From: Chloranthus sessilifolius | Lineage: Eukaryota > Streptophyta > Magnoliopsida > Chloranthales > Chloranthaceae | Direction: 5' to 3' | DNA: 64,000 bases | Assembly (NCBI GenBank): GCA_021018995.1 | Contig: CM037586.1 | Span: 148,904,060 to 148,968,059 of the forward strand | In this document: piece by piece, positions 11,383 through 21,345 of the stretch | Position numbering within the stretch: the stretch's first letter is position 1 | Layout of the letters: each line of letters opens with the position of its first letter | Translations under genes and position numbers: made by a program | The notes under the pieces: generated by a model | What the model was told of the DNA's origin: nothing | Database searches by the model: none | The model's input: the letters and a program-made list of their open reading frames with translations, nothing else

Positions 11383-12947
11383 GTGAGTCCGTGTGTTTAA
11401 AAATAGGCAGTTGGATGCCCTAATATGTGCATGTGAGTGTGTAGTAATGGTTGTAAGAAACCATGAATGAAAATGGGTTAAAAATAGGGATGTAGATGAC
11501 CTCCATTAATGACAGAAGTTCTGTCATTATTGATCGATCAATGGCAAGATTGATCGATCAATGACTGGCGGTGATCAATCAATGAAGACCATTGATCGAT
11601 CAATCTGTATAAGACAAAGAAGGGAACAAAAGCCCTGAAATTCTGGAAGTTCAGTGCACGAAGGGTATTGATCGGTCAATTTGTTGATTGATCGATCAAT
11701 CCTGTGCATTGATTGATCAACAAGAGAGTGATCGATCAATGACTGGTGGTGATCGATCAATGAAGGCATTGATCGATCACTGGAGTGTATTGATCGATCA
11801 ATGAAGGCATTGATTGATCAATTTGTATAAATGTTAAATGTGAACAGAAGGTGGAAAATTTGAATTTTAGGCTATTGATCGATCAATGAGGGTATTGATC
11901 GATCAACAGGAGGCATTGATCAATCAACCAAGCTGGTGATCGATCAATTTTGACTGTGTTAAAATGAGGAGAGAAGAGGTTATTGATCGATCAACAAGGG
12001 TATTGATCGATCAATGATGAGTAGTGATCGATCAATAAAGGTTATTGATCGATCAATTGATTCTGTTCCTGGTTGAGAGGTAAGAGAGGATTGATCGATC
12101 AATGGGATCATTGATCGATCAACATGTGGGATTGATCGATCAACAAGAGTGGTGATCGATCAATCACCCCTGTTTTCAGCCTGTTTTGATTTTGTGAGTT
12201 GAATACTATTGGACACCGTGCCAATTCACGTCCCGACATTCCTGACATATAGAATACTATGTTTATGGTCTAGGATCAGACCATGACGCCTTGGATTTGC
12301 TTAGAAAGAGGTCTAATCTGAGGTAGGGGAAAACCAACCTAAACCGTTTTGAGTATGATTTCATATTTATTTCATATCTGCGCCCTGATTTTTGTTTTAA
12401 CAAGCATGTAAGCATGCCATAAATTTCTGCTATCTCTGATTTCTGTTTCCTAATTTGTATCTTGAAACCTGCTTCTGATTTCTGTTATCTGATCTGTGAG
12501 GTCTATGTGTATATGTGATTTGATGATTTAACCAGATGATCCCCACCGACCCGGTGGTGTATTCGAGCCTGGCACACTTGTGCATCTGCTTGTAATCCCT
12601 CGATACAATTACACTCCATAGATGAGGCAATGTTGCAATCTAAAATTGTTCATGTGAACAACGATTGGTTGGGGTTTCTTATCGGAATATTCCTGTTTAC
12701 TCCGTGCTATATAGTCACGGGAGTTTCTTAAGTTATAAAACATATACAATTTAAGTCTCTGATCATATACTTGCATAACATTTGTTTCTGTATAAAAGCT
12801 CAGTATTTGATTTCGTATGTCCTGTTTACACGTTCTGATTTGATTTTCTGCTTTGAGGTATCATGACTTGCATGTTCAATTCATTTTAGTTGGAATTCTT
12901 CTATTGAGCTAGGATGTAGCTCACCCTATTTTCTAAATCACTTTTAG
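11383..12947 (+). other. predicted leader intron inside LTR A
   Basis: Donor AAAG|GTGAGT at 11383 and acceptor CACTTTTAG|GTTCTGAG at 12947 bound 1565 bases that contain the whole GATCGATC array. A GAGCTAGGATGTAGCTC hairpin lies about 25 bases before the acceptor. Solo LTRs B and D and LTR C have donor and acceptor in the same relative places. No RNA evidence is available here. Confidence 0.5.
11537..12165. repeat. TTGATCGATCAA palindrome array, 5' LTR of A
   Basis: About 19 perfect GATCGATC cores, mostly within ATTGATCGATCAAT, are scattered at irregular spacing (roughly 15-45 bp), with about six one-base variants. Variants are mostly GATTGATC or GATCAATC, which is what CpG decay would give. 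It is not a simple tandem repeat, because the spacers are unique. Confidence 0.9.
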
Positions 12948-13060
12948 GTTCTGAGGCTGTAGTTCCTGGCACTGAGAGCCACCCAGATTACCAGCCTGAC
13001 CCAGACGCTGAGGTCGAGGATGAGGAGACAGACATCCAGGCGGACGAGTTCTATCCGTAG
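12948..13060 (+). CDS. acidic 3' exon encoded in LTR A
   Basis: This is an open segment of 38 codons when entered in phase 1 (the G before the acceptor completes the first Gly). It is rich in Asp, Glu and Pro, including the run DPDAEVEDEETDIQADEF, and ends FYP-stop. It follows a predicted 3' splice site and has no ATG of its own, so it would be a terminal exon. LTRs B, C and D carry acidic open segments at the same place behind an AG|G acceptor and in the same phase. No known family is recognised. Candidate upstream exons are the leader (blocked by stops) or, in the 3' LTR, the extra ORF of element A. Confidence 0.45.
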
Positions 13061-13188
13061 CTTGGGTACTGAGTCTGATATTTGCATTTTGGATATTCCA
13101 TATTATTGTGTGCCTGGTGGCCATTGTCTGTATGTATATATATATTACTATCTATATTGTATTTTTGTTATTTTATACATTCTATTAG

Positions 13189-13250
13189 AACCACTATCGG
13201 GAACCATTGTTTGGGTGATGGATGTCCATCACCAATGGTTCTTCTTGGTT
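13189..13250 (+). other. conserved stem-loop in LTR A
   Basis: GAACCATT pairs with AATGGTTC, and inside it GGTGATGGA pairs with TCCATCACC around a TG loop, with a 4-5-base bulge on the 5' side. The 3' LTR copy (24893-24955) changes one inner base so that a G-U wobble is kept. Comparable stem-loops lie in LTRs B and D. Confidence 0.65.
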
Positions 13251-13359
13251 CCTTTTTGGGAATGTATATTCTTTTGGTAAATATAATTACATGTTTTATT
13301 TATTGTGTTCTTTTATATGTTGTGCCTTATGTAATGACTCGACCTACCGCTGCTGAGTA

Positions 13360-13393
13360 GTGTCTGCTTGGTTTCCGCTATACGAGCAGACAC
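13360..13393 (+). other. hairpin near the end of LTR A
   Basis: GTGTCTGCT and AGCAGACAC form a perfect 9-bp stem. A second small hairpin (CGGATTTTC / GAAAATCCG) lies at about 13440-13463, ten bases before the LTR end. Either could act in 3' end formation or packaging. Confidence 0.45.
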
Positions 13394-13475
13394 TTTATGA
13401 TTTGTCTCGAGGATCATCCAGAGTATGATCATGATGGCACGGATTTTCGGGTGTGAAAATCCGGGCTGTTACAGT

Positions 13476-13488
13476 TGGTATCAGAGCC
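13476..13488 (+). promoter_or_regulatory. primer-binding site of chromovirus A
   Basis: TGGTATCAGAGCC, complementary to initiator tRNA-Met, lies two bases after the 5' LTR. Confidence 0.9.
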
Positions 13489-13579
13489 TAGGCTTTAGGT
13501 TGAACTACTGGTTCAGGTTGGATTGTTTTTATAATCTATGTACTGATCAGTGTTATTGTTTTCACAATGACAGACTAGT

Positions 13580-14780
13580 ATGGGCCCTAAGTTCAGAGGC
13601 GGACATAGTGGAGGTAGAGGAGGTCAGAGAGAAGTTCCTCTGAGGGAGATACCAGAGGTGATAGGCATGTCGCGGGGATTCGAATTCCTTTCGCACACAT
13701 ATGTGGTTCTCGTGGGGCCAAGAGAAGGAAGAAGGGGTAATGAAGAAAGAATGGGCGGTGTTGGAACACAACGTCAGCTCGTGACAGCTTCCGACTCAAC
13801 AGGCAGCTAGACCACCTCATTAGCCTAGTGGATTCGCGAAGTTTAGGAGAATGAGACCTCCTAACTTCTCGGGTCAGACGGATCCCATAGAGGCGGAAGG
13901 ATGGATAGAAGAGATGGAGAAACTATTTGAAGTGCTCTAGTGTAATGACGTGGAGAAAGTGCGCTGGGCCACTTTCAAATTGGACGGTGACGCCGGACTT
14001 TGGTGGAAGTCGGTGTCATAAAATAGACAGAGAGAGTTTCCTCACACTCCTTGGACATGGGAGGAGTTTACGAAAGTGTTTTATCATAAATACTTCCCAA
14101 AAATTGTGAGGCATCGATGGGAAGTAAAATTTATAGAGCTGAAGCAGGGTGTCATGTCAGTGAGGGATTATGGAGCTGAGTTTGATAGGCTGGCTAGGTT
14201 TGCACCCTAGCACGTAGCCACTGAATTGATGAGAGCAAGGAAATTTCAACTTAGCCTGAGACAGAACTTGCAGAAAGATGTCGCCATGTGGGAAATGGAG
14301 ACATATGAGGGAGTGATGGCCAAGGCTCTCATAGCAGAGGAAGAGAACCAGAAACAGTTCTCTTAGAGAGGGGCTAGGTTTTCCAGACCCCCGAGATACC
14401 CTACGCACTCTCGACCGGCGATTTCTTTGGGTCCGAGTTCATAACAGAGAGCAGCGGTGCCTACATCTTCCAGACCATTTCAACCCTCTGGACCTTCTGG
14501 TAGTGGACCTTCAAGGGTCTCGTCTTTCACTCCATCCGTGTCATGTGCAAAGTATGGGAAACCACACAAGACAGAGGAGTGCAGGAGAGAGACAGGGGCA
14601 TACTTCAGGTGTGGCAAGATGGGCCACTTGGTTAGGAACTGCCCAGAGGAGAGCAAGGAGCGGTCAGGATCGATGTCCACCCAAAGATCTTCTCGACCTG
14701 TGGTTCACGATCGAGCATACGCCGTTACCGCAACTAATGCTCTGACATCGAATGATGTCATCCAAGGTATGATTAAAATT
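13580..14780 (+). pseudogene. chromovirus A gag
   Basis: The Ty3/gypsy capsid and nucleocapsid gene starts at ATG 13580 (MGPKFRGG, Gly/Arg-rich). The capsid part, in another frame from about 13845, shows MRPPNFSGQTDPIEAEGWIEEMEKLFEVL, then WATFKLDGDAGLWW, TWEEFTKVFYHKYFP and FIELKQGVMSVRDYGAEFDRL, the Retrotrans_gag pattern. The tail has CAKYGKPHKTEEC and a zinc knuckle YFRCGKMGHLVRNCP at about 14600-14645. At least five stops and one or more frameshifts are present. Confidence 0.88.
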
Positions 14781-14930
14781 CAAGAGAAGCTGTTTTATTT
14801 AATAAGATGAACTAGAAATTTAGTAAAGATAGAATTTATTTGATTAAGTATGATGATAATAGTACACATACGCACACACATCTAAAATGCTTGATTTAAT
14901 ATTATAATTGGCGTATAGGTGAGCTGAAAG
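14767..14930 (+). other. AT-rich insertion or intron between gag and protease of A
   Basis: Coding similarity stops at VIQGMI and resumes near 14940 (SCDICFHRARVLIDPDS). Between lie about 160 AT-rich bases that start GTATGATT after CAAG and contain several AG acceptors (14918, 14930). It could be a spliceosomal intron or a small insertion. I cannot decide from one copy. Confidence 0.35.
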
Positions 14931-16215
14931 TGTATAGGAGTTGCGACATTTGCTTCCATAGGGCTCGAGTCTTGATAGACCCAGACTCTATGCATTCTTT
15001 CGTAAGGCCTCAATTTACGAAGGAATTGAGTGCCACTCCTGAGCAGCTAGATTTCATTTTGACAATGTCCATTCCTACGGGTAGCGCAGTGAATGCACTC
15101 ACAGTGTGTAAGTCAGTGGTAGTGTCAGTAGACGATCACGAGACACTGGCAGACATAATTTTGTTAGATATGAAAGGATTCGACATCATTCTGGGAATGG
15201 ACTGGCTATCCGCTTACCACGCGAGCGTTGATTGTCTTCGGAAGATAGTAGTTTTTCGTCCTCTAAAGGAGCGATCATTCAGATTTTTCGGGGTGAAGTC
15301 TAAGATAGCTCCATTGATATCTGCCATTCGGGCCGAAAAGATGATGAAGAGTGGATGCAGCGGATATATAGCCTTTCTACAAGAGCAACGGGAGGAGATG
15401 AATGTAATATCTGATATTCACGTTGCGTGCGAGTATTCCGATGTATTCCCTGAGGATTTGCCAGGACTACCACCAACTCGGGAGAATGAGTTTGCAATCA
15501 ATCTGGTTTCTGGCACTGAACCAGTATCTAAGGCTCCTTATCGGATGGCTCCAACAGAATTATAAGAGTTGAAGGAGCAACTACAAGAACTGCTTGACAA
15601 AGGATTCATTCGACCGAGTGTGTCTCCTTGCGGAGCACCCGTGTTGTTTGTCAGAAAGAAGGATGGTTCAATGCGTCTGTGCATTGACTATCGGCAGTTG
15701 AACAAGTTGACGATTGAGAATCGTTACCCGCTCCCTAGGATTGATGATCTGTATGATCAGTTACAAGGAGCGAGGTTCTTTACGAAGATTGACTTGAGAT
15801 CAGGTTATCATCAACTACGAGTTAAAGCAGAAGATATTGAGAAGACGACGTTCAGAACCAGATATGGGCACTATGAATTCTTAGTTATGCCATTTGGATT
15901 GACGAACGCACCTGCGTCATTTATAGACCTGATGAACCGAGTGTTCAAACCACACTTGGACAAGTTAGTGGTTCTCTTTGTAGATGACATCCTTGTCTAT
16001 TCCAAGACAAACGAAGAACACGAAGAACATCTACACGTAGCTTTACAGACCCTTAGAGAACATAAATTGTATGCAAAGCTCAGTAAGTGTGAGTTTTGGC
16101 TTGACCAAGTGAGTTTCTTGGGTCATATTGTTTCTGAAAAAGGTATAACAGTCGATCTGACAAATATAGAAGTGGTCGTGAACTGGGAACAACCTAGAAC
16201 GGTAACTGAGGTCCT
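14931..16215 (+). pseudogene. chromovirus A protease and reverse transcriptase
   Basis: The protease segment is ARVLIDPDSMHSFV (active-site DSG/DPG region reads DPDS, so it is probably inactive), followed by DIILGMDWLSAYHASVDC. RT then runs from the connector (FPEDLPGLPP, TEPVSKAPYRMAPTEL) across a stop at 15563 to [72 protein letters not shown] and the catalytic FVDDILVYS at about 15980-16005. The RT fold motifs are well kept. Similarity ends abruptly after [11 protein letters not shown] near 16215, where RNase H should begin. Confidence 0.9.
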
Positions 16216-17636
16216 GATTTTACCATCAAAGATGATGACACTTTGCTATTTAGAGATCAGATGTGCATACCTAATACAAAAGATCTTAAAGATACGATTT
16301 TGGAAGAAGCGCATAAGTCTACATATGCTATACATCCTGGGAGTACCAAGATGTATCAAGATCTCAAGCAAAGTTTTTGGTGGAGAGGACTGAAGAAAGA
16401 TGTTGCAGATTATGTTTCTCGGTGTTTGGTCTGCCAGCAGGTGAAAGTGGACCATCGAAATCCAGCGGGTTTGTTACAACCATTGCCAGTGCCAGAGTGG
16501 AAATGGGAAGCCATTTCTATGGATTTTATTCTAGGATTGCCGAGCACATTGAGAAAGAATAATGTCGTTTGGGTCATTGTAGACCAACTGACGAAATCTG
16601 CACATTTTCTGTCATATCAGACTACATTCATAGCCAATAAGCTAGCAGAGCTGTACATGAAGGAGATAGTTCGGTTACATGGCATACCAGTCAGCATCAT
16701 ATGTGATAGAGATCCGCTATATACTTCGTAATTCTGTCGACGATTTCAAGAAGGCATGGGTTCTAAATTGGAGTTCAGCTCAGCGTTTCATCCTCAGACA
16801 GATGGGCAGACTGAGAGAGTGAACCAGATTATAGAGGATATGTTGCATGCATGTATGTTGGACTTTCATGGTTCATGGGATCAACACTTGCCTCTGATCG
16901 AGTTCGCTTACAATAACAGCTATCAGTCAAGTATTAGGATGGCGCCTTATGAAGCCTTATATGGACGTCGATGCAGATCTCCATTGAATTGGGAAGAAGT
17001 CGGCGTGAAGCTTGTTTTGGAACCTGAGATCGTGGACAGTACCACCGAGACAGTTAGGTTGATCCGCGAAAGGTTGAGGGTTGCTTAAAGTCGCCAAAAG
17101 AGCTATGCCGATCTCCATCGAAAGCAAGTGGAGTTTCAGGTATAAATGAATACGTTAGACGAAGAGTAAGCCCATAGTTCAATTGATTTGCTATGGAATT
17201 AACACTTGTTTTCCAGGTTGGAGACAAGGTATTTGTGAAAATCTCGCCAACCAAGGGTGTGATGCACTTTGGGAAGCGCGGAAAGCTGAGTCCTCGATAT
17301 ATCGACCCATTTGAGGTACTCGGACGGGTTGGTGAAGTCACTTATCGGATTGCCTTGCCACCACAGTTGGCAAGCATGCATAACGTTTTTCATGTGTCTA
17401 TGCTACGACGCTACGTACGCGACCCGACTCACGTCTTGGATGTCCAACCAATTAAGCTACAAGAGGATTTGACGGTGATTGAGGAACCGATCGCAATTTT
17501 GGATCATAGAGATCAAGCCTTGCGGACCAAGTTGATTCCACTGGTGCTAGTCAAGTGGAGAAATCATTCAGATTCGAAAGCTACTTGGGAGAGAGCAACT
17601 GAAATTCGCAAGCAGTACCCGCATTTGTTTACTTAA
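16216..17636 (+). pseudogene. chromovirus A integrase and chromodomain-like tail
   Basis: It resumes, after the RNase H deletion, with [19 protein letters not shown]. The HHCC zinc domain follows ([19 protein letters not shown] ... CLVCQQVK), then the DDE core with SMDFILGLP and ICDRDPLYTS, a TAA stop at 16729, and HPQTDGQTERVNQIIEDML carrying the catalytic Glu. Another TAA at 17086 interrupts. After a predicted 77-base intron (17140-17216) comes VGDKVFVKISPTKG, the GPY/F-like PRYIDPFEVLGRVG, and a chromodomain-like end LVKWRNHSDSKATWERATEIR before the stop at 17634. This marks a chromovirus. Confidence 0.9.
17140..17216 (+). other. predicted intron in chromovirus A pol
   Basis: The coding line VEFQ/VGDKVF is split by 77 bases that begin GTATAA right after TTTCAG and end TTGTTTTCCAG before GTTGGAGAC. 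Removing them restores the frame across the junction exactly. 77 is not a multiple of three, so the unspliced RNA would be out of frame. Confidence 0.7.
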
Positions 17637-18368
17637 TGTCAAAGGTATGTTCACGGATCAATTTACGTTAATCATTGTACGTATATGCGTAATTTACCGG
17701 GTACTGTATGTATAGTATACAGTACCTTCGTTGTTATGAATACCATAGATCCGAGTTTAAAAGAATTTAAACGAATAAAAATATATAAGAGGTTGGTTAC
17801 TGGTGTGATTAATCGATCAATAGGAGTATTGATCAATCACCATAGTTAATTGATCGATCAAGAGAAGGCATTGATCGATCAACAATGGTTAGTAGTATGG
17901 TGGAGCTCGATTGATTGATCGATCAATTTTAGATTGATCGATCAATGTAAGGTGTGTTGATCGATCAACATAGTAGTGATCGATCAATAATAAGGTCATT
18001 GATCGATCAACAGGGTAGTGATCGATCAATTAAGGGATCATTGATCGATCAATTAAGGGTATTGATCGATCTATGCATCGGGCCAGGGCATAAAGATGCT
18101 TTATTGATCGATCAATAAAAGCATTGATCGATAAATTCTGGGGTTTAAGTTAAGGTTTGGGATTTCGAACGGTCATTTGCACGAAGCTATTAGAGTGATC
18201 GATCAAGGGCTTTCGGACTCCGACCGTTCAACCTCCTTCCCGACTCATCTCCGACCATCTACATCCTTCCTTCCGCGTGATTTGAGTGGACATTTCTCCA
18301 TTCGCTCGGTAAAGCTTTCTTCTCGTTCATTTCGAGTCTTGTTTCGTGCTTATTTGCAAATTTTGACC
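17637..18368 (+). promoter_or_regulatory. pol-aORF spacer: hairpin, TATA-like box, palindromes
   Basis: GGTACTGTAT (17700-17709) and ATACAGTACC (17717-17726) form a 10-bp hairpin 65 bases after the pol stop. A TATATAA box lies at about 17782-17788. The LTR-type TTGATCGATCAA palindromes are clustered at 17806-18140, just before the extra ORF. This looks like a separate 3' end and promoter region, by inference only. Confidence 0.4.
17806..18140. repeat. TTGATCGATCAA palindrome array, internal copy in A
   Basis: More than a dozen GATCGATC cores occur with unique spacers, as in the LTR array, but the surrounding sequence is not an LTR copy. It stands between pol and the extra ORF. Confidence 0.85.
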
Positions 18369-20068
18369 ATGGGCCCGCGAACGAAGAACGCTTCTCGGAA
18401 GATCCCAACATCCCGCGCTCGTACACCCGTACCGCCCTCCGTTCCTGTTCCCTAACCACCCGTGACACCCGTGGCACCAGTTTCGAACGTGGTGCCACCT
18501 GTTCCGACCCCCGTTCTGATTCCCATCAAATGTGAAGTGCCCAAACCTTGGTGGGCTTCCAAAACGTTCCTACCCGAGTATGTTTTTACGTCCTCGCTCT
18601 ACGAGGACCGACCTGAAATGGCTTGGGCCAAGGGTTATATCCAAAAGCTCGGGTTGAAACCCTTGCTTGAACCATTTCATGACCATTATTGTCCACGTCT
18701 CGTACGACTATTTTTTCAAAACCTACGATGGGGTAATAATGGCCACCGACTCATCACAACCATCGATGGGTTTAAATATAAATTCAACCATTTCCATGTG
18801 GCGGCAACACTTCAATGCCCGTCCGCTTACATTGAGAACGCGGGCTTGGATGCCCCGTACGTCAAGGAGGTCTCTTTCACTGACGTGGTCACCAAGATGA
18901 CCCAAGGTCAGCACGGGAAGGGACAATCCATATCTCGGGCCCAATTACCCGATAAATTGTGGATGCTTGATACGTACATCAAGTGTGCACTTAACCCAAT
19001 TTTACACAAGTCCTCGCGGACTGGGGTGGTGCAACAAGCACTATTTTCTGCTTTTGAGAACCGTTGGTTCTCTATGGCCGACTTGGTCCTCGATGGCATC
19101 ATCAATGCCAATGACCTTATGTCTGAGAAGGTCAAGTCGGGGGTTAAGAAACAAATCCCCTATGCTCGCCTCATCACTAAAATGGTAGAGCAGTATGCCG
19201 CTCTACGCGAGGCATATACTTTGGCTCCTCACGAGCCACGCTTGGTCGATAACACTAAAGTCTTTTACCTAAAAGACTGGACCAAGAGTTACAACTTATT
19301 GGTTCGACGGTGTAATATCCCAGATATTTTGGATCAGATTTTGTTTACCTTGGTAAGCGTGCCTGGAAAATTTATGGGACGAACCAGGAGTATTTAGGTA
19401 GGTTAAGGTATGATGAGAGATGTGGTCAAAGGATTTTTTATCTGGATTTGTGGATGTCATGTATTTGATGACATATACGCTAAGAATGGTATATGTGCTT
19501 AGCACCGAAAATAAATGCATGTTAAGTGGATGGAACTTCAAACATAAATATCATGATATTTATAGGAAAAATCATGATATTTTGAGGAGAGAGGTTTGCT
19601 TATAAAGGGAGAGGATTAAGAGAGAAGTTGATCTCTTCTTCCTCACGTATGAACTAAGCTTTGCAACCCTTGTTCTTCTTGCTTAGATCTTTAGAGATTT
19701 AGAATTCCTCTCACCATCTCAACCATTGTTAAGCCTTGTATCATGCTTCTGATTTGATTAAGATATTGGGAAGGAAGACTAGGGGAGAGTGGACGGTTTG
19801 GTGAAGGATCTGGGCTAAACTTTGCCCTGGTAGCAAGGTGAAGATGGACTGATTTTGGGGTCCAAATTGGAACTTGCGGCTTAATTCGGTGCTTAAGAAT
19901 AGATCCACGGAAGCTAGGTGTAGACCTTGAAAGGTAAGCTCTTTAAACACCTTTGATTAAAATTATTTATGCTTAGAATAGTTTAGATAAAGGTCGAAAA
20001 GATAGATGGATTGGTGTTTTGGAATGAAAAATCAAGTCGGAAGAACAAATCTGGAACACACAGATCTG

Positions 20069-20212
20069 GAGAAATTCGATGGTCGAATTTCAATTCGATG
20101 GTCGAATTTGAAATTCGACCATCGAAAATAAATTCGATAGTCGAATTTGGGTTTTTAAGCCTGATGCATTTTTGGGAAATTCGATGGTCGAATTTGAATT
20201 CGATGGTCGAAT
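20069..20212. repeat. AATTCGATGGTCGAATT palindrome array in solo LTR B
   Basis: Six copies of an interrupted palindrome (TTCGA, 3-base centre, TCGAA) occur; one is inverted and one has a variant centre. It sits inside the predicted LTR intron, as the GATCGATC array does in LTR A. LTR D has two related copies (GAGGGTCGAATT-type) near 31780-31840. Confidence 0.8.
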
Positions 20213-21345
20213 TTGGTCCGACACTGCTTTGGTATTTCGGTCATAACTTTTTATCCCGAACTCGGATTAATGCGATTTCTGAGGCGTTGGAAAGAAAACA
20301 ACAAGACCTATAACTTTCATGAATTGATCAATTTGTGAATCAAATGTTATAAAGGTCAAAAATTAGGGTGAAGTAGGGACAAGTTTTTACATGAGTCAAT
20401 GTTACCTTAAACTTGCCTGTTTCACCTAACTGTGAGAAAATTTTAGAAACTTTGGCTTATATGATAATTAGTCGGTAACATGTGTATACATGAATGTTTG
20501 TAATGTAGATTAAAGATTGGAGATCGTCGAGTGAGCTTTTACTTTGCCTCTGATATGCTCGACTCTAAACTAAGGTAGGGAAAACTTGATATCATGTGCA
20601 TTATTTCATAAACATGTGTGTTATGTTATGATACGTTCTTCGATTCTATTTTGTGATTTCCGTTTATGATTTTGAAGAAATGAGGCATGTGTTTATGTAT
20701 GACTTAAAAACATGTGAGACTTATGGAATCTTGATTCATTTGATATGTGTATAAGAGACTTTCACACTTTGTTCCGACTTCTGATATAAATTATAATTAT
20801 CACTTCACACGGCGATAAGCTATATGTATGCACTTTTGGATTTAAGGTTATGTGAATACCCGACCGACGCGGCGGTATAACCGTGACTGACGCGGCAGGA
20901 TATCCGTGACCGGTACGGCGGCCAATCCGTACACCCTTTGTGATTCCTACCGTATAACGGTAATTATGTTCGGCCAAGTGTCCAACTCTACGGGACCTTA
21001 GATTTATGTGCAAATGACTCATGTGAGTGACGATGGTGGGTATTCCATCGGGGGCTTGAGGCTATAGTTCCTCATTCTAGTACTTTAAGTAAACACTTTT
21101 AAGTTTTTCTTCTTTCTTATGTCGGAATAGAAATGTGAGCATGTTCATGATTCCATTAGCATTGCATATGTATGTTAAGGTTATGAAATCACCTCTCTGC
21201 ATGTGTTCAAAACAACTTTGTGTACGTTATGCCATAAGATATGTGTTTGATGTTATGATAAGCATGTTATTAGTTTTTTTTTCCTACTGAGCTTGGATGA
21301 AGCTCATACCCCGACTATAAATCACAGTCTTGACATTTGCCTTAG

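Larger units (their letters stand above)
10784..13473 (+). repeat. 5' LTR of chromovirus A
   Basis: It begins TGTAATAGCCC and ends GGCTGTTACA. In order it contains a dyad plus TATA box (11021-11060), a leader, a 5' splice site (11383), a palindrome array (11537-12165), a hairpin and 3' splice site (to 12947), an acidic open exon (12948-13060), a long stem-loop (13189-13250) and two more hairpins before the end. Differences from the 3' LTR are mostly transitions. The 3' copy has an extra 45-bp duplication inside the array and a damaged acidic exon. Confidence 0.92.

Noticed and set aside
11560-12165. CRISPR-like array suggested by repeated GATCGATC units with unique spacers
   Set aside because: The units are 12-14 bases, palindromic and irregularly spaced, with no cas genes, in a plant LTR.
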